Positions 1 through 13,161 are shown, counted from the first letter of the stretch. The stretch: 64,000 nucleotides of DNA from Nyssa sinensis (GCA_008638375.1 CM018032.1:6213501-6277500); one strand, 5' to 3'. A program made the numbers and translations. Notes: generated from the sequence alone by a model not told the origin.

Positions 1-601
1 AAGAATCTATCTGCACATGTACTGCTAGGTGTTACAGAAACAATACATGTAATAAAATAAAATATAATTTACCAATTATGTCCACAGAAAAAAGAAAAAG
101 AAAAAATAAAAACCAACCAATGTGTGTGTGTGTGTGTTAAGGAGATATATTAATAAAAATAGTTAGAACATAGGAATTAAAGTCATCAATGGAGGAAGAA
201 CATTGGGATGTAAAGGGTCTAGAAATGATGAAGGTGTGGAATAGTCATTTACAATAAATATAATGAATGAGACAAGATAATATAAAAAAAATTAAGAGGA
301 TATTTTGGAGAAAAAAGTCAAATTACTCCTCAAAATTTGGATCTTAAATAAATTTATGTATTTTCATATTTTCTTGGTGTAGTATCGATCATGTATAGTA
401 GATAAATCCATCCGTGGGTAGGTTGTATTCAAGTTATCCATAAGATAAAGTTTATATAGATACACACACACATGCATACACGTTTGAATAGAAAATATAT
501 TGATAATTTTAAAAAGAAAGTTAAAAGGAGCATTTCAAAATTCTGAAAGGTAAGCTTTAATTAATTGAAATTGTTGGAAAAAAAACAAACTATAAAATTA
601 C
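1..601. other. Intron of the NRAMP gene continuing off the left edge
   Basis: Non-coding, AT-rich. The sixth NRAMP exon ends at 602 with a GT donor at 601-600, so this stretch should be intron. I looked on the minus strand for the expected next exon (the segment after the GLQRYG peptide) and did not find it. A short GT run lies at 121-137. Nothing else is recognisable. Confidence 0.6.
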
Positions 602-761
602 CCCGTATCTCTGTAGACCAAGAAGCAGGAGAGTGCTCGAACCAGTCAAGAGAACTCCAGCCCAGACTGGGATATGGAACAATATATTCAATGCAAAGGC
701 TGTCCCAATCACTGCCAATATAAAAATACAAAGATTTATGTTTGTCATGAAGGGCCCCCTA

Positions 762-793
<32 letters not shown>

Positions 794-1422
794 GTCCGCA
801 CAATTATATTGCACAAAAGACACATATCTGTGTGTATGAGATAGAAAAATTGTAATCATTAGATAATTTGGAGGAGGCCATGCCTTCTGGAATGTCCGCT
901 GCTATGACGGCAACCTCTGCTAGCAACCATAGGCAGTACTTTACATATTTTGGGTACTCGGCCTTGCATAACTCTGATAAGTGTTTGCCTGCCAATTTAT
1001 CAAAGAAAAATAATTAAATAATCATGATATAAATATCCATATACTTACAATATATATGTGATTGTATGTGTGTGTGTGTGTGTGTATGTATAGTGTCTTA
1101 CCAGTGCTGACACCAAGATTTGCTGCGAGTGACTGAATTATGAGAGCGAAAATCAATCCGATAAGTATTATCCAAAGCAGCTGAATATATATAACATATG
1201 ACATGGACACTGATTAGTTTGGCTCTCTTTCATCCGAATTTATCACGAACACAAACAGAAAATGATGGGTCTTTTCTGAATTTGTTTTGGAAATTATGAT
1301 CTTCGTGTTATATTATACCTCGTATCTGTGGTTTGCTCCTGCTTGCAAATCAGTCTCCACTGTGACATGATGACATATAATATATTTGAAGTTAATGACC
1401 GTGATAAAGAAGAAACAGATAT

Positions 1423-1508
<86 letters not shown>

Positions 1509-1836
1509 ACTTACAGTTTCCGGGGTCAATATAAGCTATTGCAACAAGAAAACCAGGGCCTACATATGATAGAAACTTTCTCCATCCAGGTTTCTAATCA
1601 TCAAAATTAAGATATATACATGAAAGATATTCAGATGGGTTGAAAATAAAACTTGAAAAGTATATTTAGATAAATTAGACATGAGAGAGAGAGAGACCAG
1701 GTGATGATGCTTTTGATCCTCATCATCATAGTCTTGGTTGTCGTTATTAGTAATGTCTGGTTCGATTTTTCCCTCCAAATCAACAGCTACGATGCGGTTA
1801 CTCCCTCCAGCAGGGTGCTGTTGCTGCTGCAGGCTC

Positions 1837-1841
<5 letters not shown>
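602..1841 (-). CDS. NRAMP: NRAMP-family divalent metal transporter, 5' half (six exons, partial)
   Basis: Proton-coupled Mn/Fe/Cd-type membrane transporter; only the N-terminal part is in the window. The exons read 1841-1698, 1593-1515, 1359-1319, 1180-1102, 988-884 and 711-602, and their phases join without a frame break (146 codons). The product has an acidic, His-rich cytosolic N-terminus (QQQQ near residue 5, HHH near 45), then [20 protein letters not shown] and the transmembrane-1 motif IDPGN, whose Asp and Asn bind metal in this family. LETDLQAGA, a [13 protein letters not shown] loop, ADIPEVIGTA and [10 protein letters not shown] follow. The loop resembles the plant NRAMP1/5/6 group (from memory). 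The MPHN motif of transmembrane helix 6 would lie left of the window. The start is the first real ATG; a GTG-led extension upstream is not a plant start. The fifth intron is GC-AG (see findings). Confidence 0.93.
1433..1506. repeat. (TA)n(GA)n compound microsatellite in NRAMP intron 2
   Basis: A TA run of about 20 bp followed by about 54 bp of GA, ending 8 bp before the exon-2 edge at 1515. On the coding strand it becomes a pyrimidine tract just downstream of the 5' splice site. Confidence 0.9.

Positions 1842-1875
<34 letters not shown>
1841..1875. repeat. (CT/GA)n microsatellite in the NRAMP 5' UTR
   Basis: An uninterrupted CT run on the plus strand, read as GA on the coding strand. It touches the NRAMP start codon, so the ATG directly follows GAGAGA. 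Length variation here would change the 5' leader but not the protein. Confidence 0.9.
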
Positions 1876-1877
<2 letters not shown>

Positions 1878-1937
1878 ATCTATCTGTCTATCTCTCTCCA
1901 CTACTTAACACTGTCCTGTCCTTCACTCCTTCGTCCT

Positions 1938-1946
1938 CTATTTATA
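1938..1946 (-). promoter_or_regulatory. TATA box of the NRAMP gene
   Basis: The minus strand reads TATAAATAG, about 97 nt upstream of the ATG at 1841. A start site about 30 nt downstream would give a leader of roughly 70 nt made mostly of GA repeat. Position and consensus fit a plant core promoter. Confidence 0.65.
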
Positions 1947-4120
1947 GTGCGTAAGTAATGTGTTTTGAATTACACACTGGTTTGGGCATGAAAGTGAACA
2001 TCTAAGCAGTCCATCATGGCTTATGCATGCAATGGGTAAAGAAAGATAGGTCCACTGACTTCCCTCAAATTATATAATGACAAAACATAAGTAAGTGAAG
2101 ATTAAAAAATTTGTGAATTATATTTCCACTTTTAACTCCATAATTATATGATATATAGTTCCAGTTTTCTATTATATATGTTTTTACTTTAGTCTCCTTT
2201 TTTCGTTTAGTTTTAAAAAGAGTGGAAGTAAGCGTTTTATAATCACAAGTTTCTAATTTGACTTTCATTATGCCTAATATTTTTTGGAATTAATCACCAG
2301 TCTTGCTTGGAAAGATTTAGATTTTTTTTTTTTTTGATACAAGCAATGTGAAAGAGAGAAAAATCTTAAATATTATGTATGTGTGAAGCGATTCGAATAA
2401 GAGTCGTATGTATGAGAGAAATAAATTTTTTTTATTTCGAACAAACCAACTTGTCTCTTGTTTCAAAAAAACTTATAAAAGTTGAAAAATTTATTCATTA
2501 ACAAAATTAAAACAATAAGTCGGATTCTCTTCCTATAAAAAAAATAATCCCTTTTCATTTGACAATATTGTTGAAAGAGTTTCAACTCTTAAATTTGTGT
2601 TTCTTTTGAACAAGGAAATTGCGGGGAAATTTGGGTTTGTTTCTGAAAGGAGACTGTTGAGTTGAGATGGAAACAAGTGTTTGTAATAAAAAAATCAAAT
2701 GACAAATGAACAAATTAAATTCATTCATGAGAAGACATGACGCAGTATATGAGTAATGTTTGGTTGTATTTGTTTGTGTACATATTGTACATATATATTT
2801 ACATGGACATGCAAGTCATGTGAGTTTTATGATAATAGATTTTAACTTATGTGAGTATATGTGCATCAACATATATGATAAAATACATATTTTCATAATT
2901 TATTAAATACTCCCACATTTATAAATCTAAATATGTGTATATATATTATGTATATATTATTTGTATGTATATGTAAATATAGAATTATACTTTTAATAAT
3001 ATTAGTTGATTAGTTTTAATTTATAAAAACTTTTAAAATTAATTTTTAAATGGAAGTAAAACTTGTCGGGAACAGGGTTTGGGGGGCTGGGCCGAGGATG
3101 GGAAACATAATAAACGGTGTGGGGCGAGAATCGGGAAGCTATTTTTAAATGGGACTGGGAAGGAGTCCTCAGCCCCGAACCCGTTCCACTACCATTCTTA
3201 TTCAACTGGAGCTCACTATCTTAGTCCTGACATCGTTTATATTTACCACTCTTTTCCCTCCCTAATCCCCTAGACCCCAATCTTGATTTCATTTATATTC
3301 GTCAAACATGCTCTTAGTTTAGTAATATTTAAGAGTGAAAAGAAGAAAAAATAAAAAGGATTGTGAGTTGATATAGTTCGAAAAGATACGAAATTTATAA
3401 TTTGTTAAAAACCCTACTATGTTTAGTAACCACATGTTAAGAGGAATTCATGTAGGAACTTCAAGTAGTTGGGGATTTAAACTTTGCTGAGGAACTTCAA
3501 GGAGCAATCATGAATAAATGGTATGTAGAGATTACAGGAAAATGATATGCAGATGATTTAATTAAGCTGCCAAGGTTGTATGAGAGAATTGTTTTGGAAA
3601 ACAAACAAACAAGTGCAAACAACATCTTTGTGCAAATTTAAAATTAAAACTTTGTTTATTTGACTCCAAAACCACCTCTGCATAACATCCATTAACTTTG
3701 AAACCAACGGCGGAGTGGTGTGTAGGTTTGGCCCCCAATTTAAAACTTTTGCCTTGATCTAATTCTAATTCTAATTTACTATACATTATGTCATTCATGG
3801 TGATTTCCTAGTAAAAAATCTATAAACCTAATGGATTAGGTGGTTAAGCGGACATCATTAAGTTTCTTTCAAATAAACAACAACACGACCCACTAACCCA
3901 AAAAAATGGGGTTAATTATCGTTAAGTTTGTCATAATAAGTGTTTTTAAATTAACTTATTCATTAAGTTAATTTTTAATGATGATTTTGCCCCTTCAATG
4001 ACTCCAATCCCTGAAAATAGAATCCTTATGTCGCAAGCTCGTTCTTAACCGTCTTCACCTCTCCTTCTTCATCTCGCCTTTGCTCGGCTATCCTACCTTT
4101 TGTAAAGTTGACGTTATCCT
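1947..4120. other. Intergenic, AT-rich; NRAMP upstream region and repeat debris
   Basis: No gene supported. The first few hundred bases presumably hold NRAMP upstream sequence. A GC-rich island at about 3066-3290 (G-runs such as GGTTTGGGGGGCTGGG, then CCGAACCCGTTCC) stands out from its surroundings and resembles decayed plant repeats, but I could not define termini. Short ORFs here have no recognisable content. Confidence 0.5.
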
Positions 4121-4127
4121 TCCTCTC

Positions 4128-4310
4128 TTCTTCTTTTTTTCTTTTTTTTTTTTTGGGATAAATGATTTTTATTACTACCAAAATAGGAGGAGAACACCCC
4201 CAAACCAGTTCAGGAGAGCATACAATACCAATTACAATCCTGACCAAGAAAGCATGCAGTACCAATGAGACCTTACAATCCTGAGCAAGAGTATCCCTGC
4301 ATATTAGGGA
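4128..4310 (-). mobile_element. Probable 3' tail of a truncated L1-like LINE
   Basis: A plus-strand T-run (4134-4155) is followed by GGGATAAATGATTTTTATTA and an A-rich, CCCC-containing stretch, as at the 3' ends of many plant L1 elements read in reverse. No coding part remains and no target duplication was identified. Confidence 0.35.
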
Positions 4311-6185
4311 CTCTTAAGACCATTTCCATGGGAAATAGCAAATTTTTGAGAAACTCACTTTTGATGGGTCATGTCACTTTTGTGAGTTTCAAGAGATGAA
4401 GCAAATCTTCTTTCAAATTTGCTCCCTTCTCTCAAGGGTGACCAGTTTAATAAGAAGCTAAACTTCTTGTTCAATTATCAATTACTACCAACTTATTGTT
4501 GGTATAGTGACCAATTTACTGTTTAGAATATAATCACCTAATTAGGATCAGTGAGACACAAAAACAAATAAGAAAACGAATCTAAAATCACACACATAAA
4601 AACACAAAAATTTACATGGTTCACCATAGAATAGGGTTACGTCCATGGCTGTTGCGGTTTCACTATGATCTGAAAGAGTTACAGATTACAAGATATGCGA
4701 CTTTTTAATTATAAATACACAGTATTAGGACAATAGAAAAAAAATGTGAAATACCAAAAATATCCTAAAAATAATTCGCCTAAAAATATAATATTGTTTA
4801 TAAAATAGAATTCACAGTAAAACAATTTCAATAATTTGAATATAATATAAAAATTATAAATCAGAAATCAGAAATTGAACTTACAATTTGCTGCAAATCT
4901 AGAAAGAGTTGAGTAATAATGTAAATCAATGCTAGTGTTTGACACTATGTTCTTAAGACAGATTTCGCTCTTGGCAGTTGTGCTTATGAGCCCTTTAAAT
5001 GTTTGTTTCTCAAAATACAATGATTTGAATCTTCACATAATAGCAACACTACAAACTATGTACTATGTTTGTAGTCTCACAAACTCTATGTATATGAGCT
5101 GACTCATTCATGAATGCAGACTGAATGCGAACATTAATCAACCTATATAATGAGGGACGAATTGATTTATACAAAGATCTTCATGACTGTTTGGTATAGG
5201 CATAATGGCAAAAGACGCCTCTGTTCATGTTGAACAAACAACCGCAATTGTTCAAATGAACACATCTGTTCGGTGCTAACAGTCACATTAAACGATAGCG
5301 TTTAGGTAACGTTTTAAAATTCTAATAAAATATTAAATATTCTTTTTTTCAAAAAGACCACTCTTAAGGTTTTGAGGGCTTTTGAGCCCAATTATGAGGT
5401 CTACTTATGCTAGAAAAATTGGCTAAGTAATGTTTTAAGGAAAGTAATGATTGAATGGGCATTAAATTCTATCTAATACCTATTATAGGATCATCAAAGG
5501 GAAAAGATTGTGAAATAAGGCCACTAAGAATATTTGGTTAGGGACTACAAGTGAGTAATATAGTACTTTGAAGTGCAAAATTTAAACTTTGCACTTGGAA
5601 CTATGTTTCTCTTGTCGCATAAGATTTATTGATCAAATTGCTTCAAATTGATTGCACTGCCATATTTTATATCTTCTGACTGAATTATCAGACTATAGCA
5701 TATTGAATTGATCGAACTCCTATCTAAACATGATCATTTTATTGAAAGTTTTATGAACTTTATCAGACATGATCATATTATTTTAGGAAATCAGATTAAA
5801 TTAATGTGAGGCATATTGATCATATATTGTTTTAAAGTGATTGTTATCGTCATAAACAATCAAAACATGATTTTATCATCTAGTCCGTTATATTCCATGC
5901 CATCACACAATATTGTGATGTGTAATAAGTTCACCTTGAAAGTGAATTGTTGTGTTATCGCTCACTTCAAAAGTGAATTGCTCACGATACTGTGTCGACC
6001 GATTGATGTGAATCTCTCGCGTGACATTAGCCAGGTGAATTTCTCATACAACAAAGCTGTGTGAATTGATAGATCGATAGATGGATTGTTAACTATTGTA
6101 TTGTTCATATCGAATTGTTATTGATTGAATTGAATCCTATCAATCATATTTATCATATTGAATCATAGTAATCAAATTGAATTGT
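4311..6185. other. Decayed repeat DNA, no gene
   Basis: About 4560-5340 (for example TTTACATGGTTCACCATAGA, then a diffuse region with GTTCAAATGAACA inverted motifs) looks like an old LTR-type repeat. From about 5620 onward the DNA is rich in GATCA/TTGAAT words such as TTGAATTGATC; this DNA continues beyond the solo LTR at 7412 and appears to be the older host of that insertion. Confidence 0.35.
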
Positions 6186-6190
6186 TCTGA

Positions 6191-7406
6191 TGATAATTGG
6201 TTAAAAGGTGCATACTTATTTTGTTAACCCTAGATATTCTTGCACTTTAATTATTTTAATTTCTCCAATTTATATGCATTTGCTAGTTAATTCTTGTTTT
6301 ATCTTTTTGTAGAGAAAGCTGGTCAAAGTTGATGATTTCATGGTGAATTCGAAGCAAAAAGGAAAATATTGGGTTTTGAAGTACTAAAAGAAGTGGAAAA
6401 CAAGTGATTTTGGGTTAGAAGAGAGGCTTGGTCCATATGTTGGTGGACCAGGGCCTATTTTAGCATTATAGGCTCTATTTTGGAGCACTTTAGACTCCCT
6501 TTTTGGGCCCCTAATGTCTAATTACGGGATTTTATTATTTTTTCCTGAATTCTTATTTTGTGGGGGGCATTTTTGGAAAAGAGGGGATATTATTGTGAAC
6601 TAGGGTTTTGGAAAAGGAGGAGGCCGTCTTGGAGATGTAGAGGAGGAGAAGAAAGAGAAAGACAACTCTAAAAAAGAAGATGAAGAACTCCATGGTTATG
6701 GTGGTCTCCTCTTTCACTATCATGGGCTAAGTTCTCTCATTCCTAGGGTTTAGATGAAACCCTAGTCAAGTAATATTGCTTCTTTGTATTTTATTTTTGG
6801 GTTAATTAGTCTTGGATGTAGATTGTATAACGTTGGGATTTTATTAAAGCATTGATCGTATCATTCAGTTTCACATAATCAATTTCTGTGATTTTGTTTA
6901 TGTGGTTATACAATAGTAATATGTGTACATACATCAAAACCGTAGGACGAGTCATAACTCCGGGAAAACAAATTGTGACTATGACCTTAGAATTAGCGTA
7001 GACAATTTGTGTTGACCAAAGATGATTCGTGTTTAGGGTTTTGGTGCGTGGTTTTCTTGATGATTGTATTGAGGCTTGTAGCTAAAATACATCTTTTACA
7101 TCCAAATTTAATGGCCCAAGAATTAATACAATTGAAACTAGTTACAAGATTAGTGGTGGATTCAACACCCTAGGAATCCTTTTTTTAATTCGATTCATCA
7201 TTAATTCAGCTGAATATTTATTTTAATTACAGTTCTCATTTAATTTTAGGAAAGAATCAACAAACAATCACTCTTTGTGAATTTGAATTAAAATTAATCT
7301 CAACTTAGGTTTTTGAACAATTAACAGTCTCTGTGGGTTCGACCCTTACTTCTCTACTATACTAGTAGTTTAGTTTGGTAATTTTATTGATTTCCACGAC
7401 AGATCA
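6191..7406 (+). mobile_element. Solo LTR with 5-bp target duplication
   Basis: The stretch begins TGATAATTGG and ends CGACAGATCA (TG...CA). It is flanked by TCTGA at 6186-6190 and TCTGA at 7407-7411. At 1216 bp it is a typical LTR length. The distal part carries GTGGGTTCGACCC, a phrase common near the 3' end of plant LTRs, so I orient it plus. No internal domain or second LTR is adjacent, as expected after unequal recombination between two LTRs. Confidence 0.75.
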
Positions 7407-8895
7407 TCTGATCGCATTGAATAGTATTGATCATTCTGAATCGCAAATTGATTCATATATATCTTGATTTAATCATGATCATATTGAGTATTGTTTTATA
7501 AAAAATTCTTGAACTTGATCGATTGTTATAATTGTAAATGCTTCACAATTATCTTGTGTTGATTCAAAAACATAGATCGATTGAGATATTTCTAAAAACC
7601 TCATTTTCAACCCTAAAAATTCTATCGGTTGAAAACTCATAACAGAGTACAACAATTATTCAATGATCTTAAGTTAGCTCACACTAGCTCCAAACATTTT
7701 TTTAACAGATGTTGATTGATAGATGGCCTTACTAAGGAGATCATTTTGTGGAGCTAGCATGTGGTGATAGCTGACTTTTGTACAAGACAACAACTCTTTA
7801 GTGGAATCATTTTGTTATGAGATGTAGCTTTGTAAATAGATTATAGTCAATATTCCGATTATATTACGAATTGTAATCATGATTCACTATGACAATGAAA
7901 TTGATGATGTACCACTTTCTATAAGTTATGTAATAGGTTTGCTCTGCCAAGTGGGATTGCATTAAAAAAAACTTAAGAATTTCCACTGCTAACTAATGGT
8001 TAAAAGAATGAAATTAACTTGGGATCAAATTGAAAGTCTTGTGGTCAGTCGCGTTCCTAAATCCATATAGGGTGGGTTTGGGGATTTGACATCTCCAGTC
8101 TACTAGAGTTTAGGAATAAGACCACTGGTTTAGTGCAATCAGTCTATTGGTTAGAGTTTAGCTTGCAGCAATTGGTTCAAAAGTTGAACCAGTTCCTCAC
8201 TTAGACAACCAAATATCTTGATTTTTCTTTCATTGTTTTCTTACTTCAAAGTACCTCCAATAGCCACCAAATTTACTTATGACTTAGTATAAAAATAAAA
8301 CTACCCAAAGGTCTTATGGAAGGGTTAGAAAGCCACTCCTAACACTTCTAATGGGTGATTAAAATGAATGATCATAAAGGATCACTACACTAAATGATGC
8401 TAATTGAATCAAAGATACCGAGACACATTATTTCCAAATATTAAACAATGCAAGCATATTGCAAATCGAGATAATGATTTTAACTAACCACTAAACCCGA
8501 AGGTTAAGGGTTATCCACAGGTCTTTGGGACTTGAGCCTGACACCCTCAATGCGAGTCCATATTATATTTTTTTTAATTCTCACGAAGCCTAATTCTGTA
8601 TCTGTACTATATTCGGAATTCAATAAATTTTGCAATCATTTTATAGTCAATATTCACCTAATTTTGTATCAACCAATAACCAATTTTTGACACATTAACG
8701 TTTATATCATTTATCCATTAGATCAAAATTTTCCAAAATTTGATGAATAAAATGATCAAACTAAAATTCTCTTTCACATTGTGAAGTACTGCAATTTCAG
8801 TTTGATATAAAAACTAATGATAGAATTTCTCTACTAAGAGTGAGGAAAGATTTATATCAAGTTTTTATTAATAAAGAATGCATATTTAATAACTG

Positions 8896-9008
8896 TCACG
8901 ACCCGATCGCGACCGTCGAGATTATGATTAATTCCCTTAATCATTCTGTAAGTCGGTACTAATTAGTAATTAGCAAGTTAATTAATAATTAGTCAGGTCG
9001 GGGTATTA
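8896..9008 (-). mobile_element. Terminal fragment of a gypsy-type LTR
   Basis: On the minus strand this begins TGTAATACCCCGACCTGACT, the usual opening of Tekay/Del-type chromovirus LTRs. It is cut off after about 113 bp, where CGGTCGCGATCGGGTCGTGA stands out as GC-rich in AT-rich DNA. No internal region follows. Confidence 0.45.
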
Positions 9009-12000
9009 CAATAACCATATTTAAATTTAAGATGGACTAATATTGAAGAAATTCACTTGTTAGATAACTAAGATCTTATAATTTCACGCAGATATCAAAA
9101 GTATAATAATTATAACTAAATATGCATGCAAAATAAATACGAGACATGGAGATTTTACCTGAAAAAACCCTCTCGGAGAATAAAACTCTCTCATTTGTAA
9201 AAGATCCACTAATAAATAATAAACACAATACAAGTTCACAAAGATAAACCACAAACAACTACTTTGCCATGAACTTGTGCAGTACCGCTAGTTTACTTGA
9301 ATCTTCTCGTTAACTGCTTCTTCATGATTAGCCTTTTACAACAACAACACCATCTACAGATTCACTATCGTAGTAATGTGAAAATTCATAGGCAATAGAA
9401 GTACGTGCCTAGCTAGGCCATTATATGAACCTAAGTGTACTACCTGACACTAGGTATATTGACTTCAAATACAAAGAGTAGAAACCTTGCAGAGAAACTG
9501 ACTATATAAATAAAAATTGAAGCAAATATCTCACAGTGTATGAGGCCAAAGTTTATTTTGTGAGGTACAAAAGGCCTTATTTATAACAAAAACTTATGGA
9601 AAAACCCTAAACCAATTCAGAATAGGTCATCATAGCCAATCACAATGCAATTTTTTAACACGCGTTCGGACGGGAAATGTTATTCTTTTTGAACGGGACT
9701 TCTGTTCGGATGCGACTATCTCTCCATTCAGATGGGGTAGCTACTGTAAAATCAATTTAGTATTTTACGACTTACTATTAATGATTTTTCCAAAAAGTAA
9801 TTAAATAACACATAAATAAGTTTAGCAACATACTTTTTAGTAACTCCTAAAAATAGACTTAGCTTATAGTCAAAACTAAATCATATTTAAGGTCATTTTA
9901 ACTAGTGTGAAGCTCATATGTAAACTTAAACTCAATTCTAAAGTTAAGTGCCTAAGTGTAATATATGATATGCATGACCACATACTTTGAATTACACAGT
10001 TCTTCAAGCTTGATCGTACTTGTGAGACTTCTTGAATCTTCACTTTAAGACTAGCAATAATTTACATGACTCAACAATTACTCCTCTAAAGAATTACATA
10101 TTTTTAAAAAAAATTACCAAACATAAAATTGTATAATTTTTCTAACACACTTTATTTAGAAAAGACACAGCTTCTTTGTTGAAAATGTAATAAGTTCCCT
10201 TTGAATAGATAATAATAAAGTGGCAGTCACTTTCTCTCCAAAAAAACAAGAAGATAGAGATATGTTCACAAATTATTGGAACATCATAGTTTTAGAGTAT
10301 GGGGTTGAGATTCTATTTAAATTCAACTTCATTTGGATATGGATTACCCAATTTGGAATTTCAATGTCAATCTGTTTACAGAATATTTGAATTTACACCC
10401 ATGGTGGAAAAAAGATCCTTGTTTACTTTATCATAGAGAAAATGCTTGAGTGATAGAAAAATGTCCACTTTCAAAAGGATACTCTCTCTAGATTAGTATA
10501 TTATGCTGATCTCACATAGATTCTAAGTGTTTTCACTTAGAAAAAGAATTTAATGGGCAAAACTATATTCTTATCAATCAATAAATAAAGTTTGAAGACG
10601 CTGTGATTTCAGCTGATACTTTTTGTGAACTACTTGCTTATCAATTTTGAATTGCTTAAGTAAAGTTTAGTTCAAAATTAGGGGAAAGAAATAAATTACA
10701 CGTCTTCTTAGTGGGGTAGCTGCAATGATGGTGCTTCTATGGTAGTGTGAAAATGTTCGTTTCTGGTTATATACACGGTAGCAAACAGCTGTAATATATG
10801 ATGACAATAATTAAACTATTAGTATTACAATTGAAAATCTTTTAAAATATCATAAAAAAGTATCATATAAGTATTTTAATGAATTTTACATGTAGTTTTA
10901 TCAATTGGTAGATTTTTATTTTTGTTTTTTTGGTGAAAATAGTCTCGGATCATATCGAATTTGTAAAAGTTGACATATATCCACCGACAATAAACCAGCT
11001 CCTAAAGATATATATATATATATATATATATATAGCTGTTTTATGGTGAATATGCATAATAGATGGCTATTTTTTACAAAATCAACTAAAAAAATTCAAG
11101 AAATAAAAAATGGTAATGTACTTAACTACAATATATTATGGTGAAATGAGATTGATATAGTCAATATTAGATAGGTCAAAGTTGTGTTAAGCTACAAAAA
11201 AAATTATATAAAAATATAAAAAACTTCTCTAATCATTGGACGATTTTTTTAATTTGTTAAAAAAATATAGAAAAAATAAAGGAGGAAAGTGGATGTCACG
11301 ATGATTAACCGAAAGGTGGTTCGGTTAGGCCAAAATTAGTAGAAACATTTACTAGAAGACAATACTTGGATAGGGATATTATTTGAGCATATAATTAATT
11401 TTTTTCCAATAAAAAATTGGTTCTTCATACTCTATGAAGAAGGTGGGTGAAAAGGTTATGACGGTTAAAAGCAATCTAACAAACAAATAAACAAAAAAGA
11501 AGAAGAAGAAGAAAACAACTTGATTTGCTTGTAAACAACTTCTTTTCTCGTTGAAAAAAATGGTTCCCAATTTTATCAAACTAATCTACTTCATATTCAT
11601 CAAGTAGCCGGAAACCCCATGACCCGTAAGGGTGATGAATTGAATTCGGAATTTCTGAATTTATAACATATTCTTCAAATCAACTCGGCCACCACCCTAA
11701 AGATTTGGTTAGTTGTATAATGTCAACCATGTTCCAAAAAGAAAGTTTCCCACTTTCAGCATTGTCATTTCAGTGTAAACTTTGGTGCATGAATAATAAG
11801 AAAGAAAAAATAGAAATAAATAGTTTATTTAATTCAACAAGAAAGGAAATTCATTAGCTCAAATTATGTTTGCTTCGGAGAACTTTAATGACAATAACCA
11901 AGTCAGATTCTAATAATTAAGTTGTTATAAATCTTAGACCAAACATGGTTTTATGGAAATCCTATGAGGCTATTAAGTTTCTAATATATATAAGCATAGG

Positions 12001-12191
12001 GTCATTAATTGCATGATACAATAGTAAAATATTTGGACTATCGAGTATGAGAACACAAGTTTGAGTTTAACAAAAATTATTGTGCAAAAATAACATCAAA
12101 AAATATTTACATGTACCCATTAAATTCAAGATGCGTAGTGCACAACGATATAAAGACACATTTGTTTGTACCCGTTAAATTCAAGATGCAT

Positions 12192-12274
12192 AGGGCACCT
12201 TAAATATAACGACACATTTGCATGTACGGAGTAGGGCACCTTAAATATAACGACACATTTGTATTGACGGAGTG
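12192..12274. repeat. Two-copy 40-bp tandem repeat
   Basis: AGGGCACCTTAAATATAACG starts at 12192 and again at 12232, with CACATTTG following each. A third, diverged relative precedes them near 12130-12180. Non-coding. Confidence 0.7.
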
Positions 12275-13048
12275 TACTCCGTCAACTTACCTAAAGATCT
12301 ATTCATTTTTTTTTATAGGTAAATAGCACACACTTTGTTCCTAAGGCCAGAGCCGGATCCAGGAGGACTAAGAGGTCATGACTTCCCAAAAAAATTTAAT
12401 ATTGTATTTTTTACTTCTAATCTTCTTAAAATATTTTAACAAAATAAGATTTGACCCCTCGAATTCTTATTGAATGTTCATATGAGCCTTCTTATATTTC
12501 AATACTTCCAATTTTTCTTTCCTAACTAAAATTTTTGAATCTATCACTATCCAAGAAAACTTAAACTCTCAACCTCCCATATGAGAAGTTAAAGGAGATA
12601 CTAGCCAAGTTAGAACTTGTTGGCATATCCATTTTTTTTTTCTTTCTCAAACTGGAATTTGTTTTTTAAAAAGATATTGTTTTGTAATTAATGTAATCTC
12701 AGTGCGGTGGGTGGCTCTAAAGTCTAACCAATAACATTTAGCAGTCTTAACTAACTTCTCATTTTCTGAACTAACGGTACTTAGATCCTTTTAATACTCT
12801 TTCACGGTCTTAATCATGCCTGTTACCTCCAAATTTTATTGGGTGCTTACGAAGATTTGGGCACACCTGCAAGCCGCATGTGAAGAGGCCTGAATCCCAC
12901 CACCAACGACGTGCGCTAAAAGTTGACTAGTTTGATGATCACAGTTGTTAATTAAATTATAAGCAAGTGGGACAACCTTAAATCACCTTCTCCAACTGAT
13001 GCGTACCATTTCTTCTCTAGACTATATACAACTGTCTGATATATACAC

Positions 13049-13107
13049 TCTATATATATATATATATAGACACATACACACACACCAAATATACTCCCCC
13101 CTTTTCG

Positions 13108-13153
<46 letters not shown>
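13049..13153. repeat. Compound microsatellite (TA)n...(CT)n(CA)n
   Basis: TA run at 13049-13067, CT run at about 13109-13133, CA run at 13134-13154. It abuts the 8-bp duplication of the hAT-like element that follows, so that element inserted at the edge of a microsatellite. Confidence 0.85.
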
Positions 13154-13155
<2 letters not shown>

Positions 13156-13161
13156 TCCAAA

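Larger units (their letters stand above)
7412..13048. other. Long intergenic stretch, no gene recognised
   Basis: AT-rich DNA with a (TA)n run at about 11011-11034 and scattered repeat debris. About 9160-9800 has LTR-like content but no termini. About 12348-12548 (AGAGCCGGATCCAGGAGG to TTTTTGAATCTATCACT) resembles a small hAT-like element with degraded ends and no convincing duplication. No ORF has recognisable similarity. Confidence 0.5.

Noticed and set aside
1328..1534. ORF with an ERERER tail, and similar SLSLSL/HTHTHT ORFs at 12952-13208 and 19044-19420
   Set aside because: These are microsatellites translated by chance. They have no conserved content.
1560..1901. N-terminal extension of NRAMP (RDRQIDKERERER...)
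   Set aside because: It begins at GTG, not ATG, and consists of the GA repeat. The ATG at 1841 fits the TATA box and family length.
3079..3273. ORF in the GC-rich island
   Set aside because: The base composition explains the open frame. No protein similarity is apparent and both strands are open.
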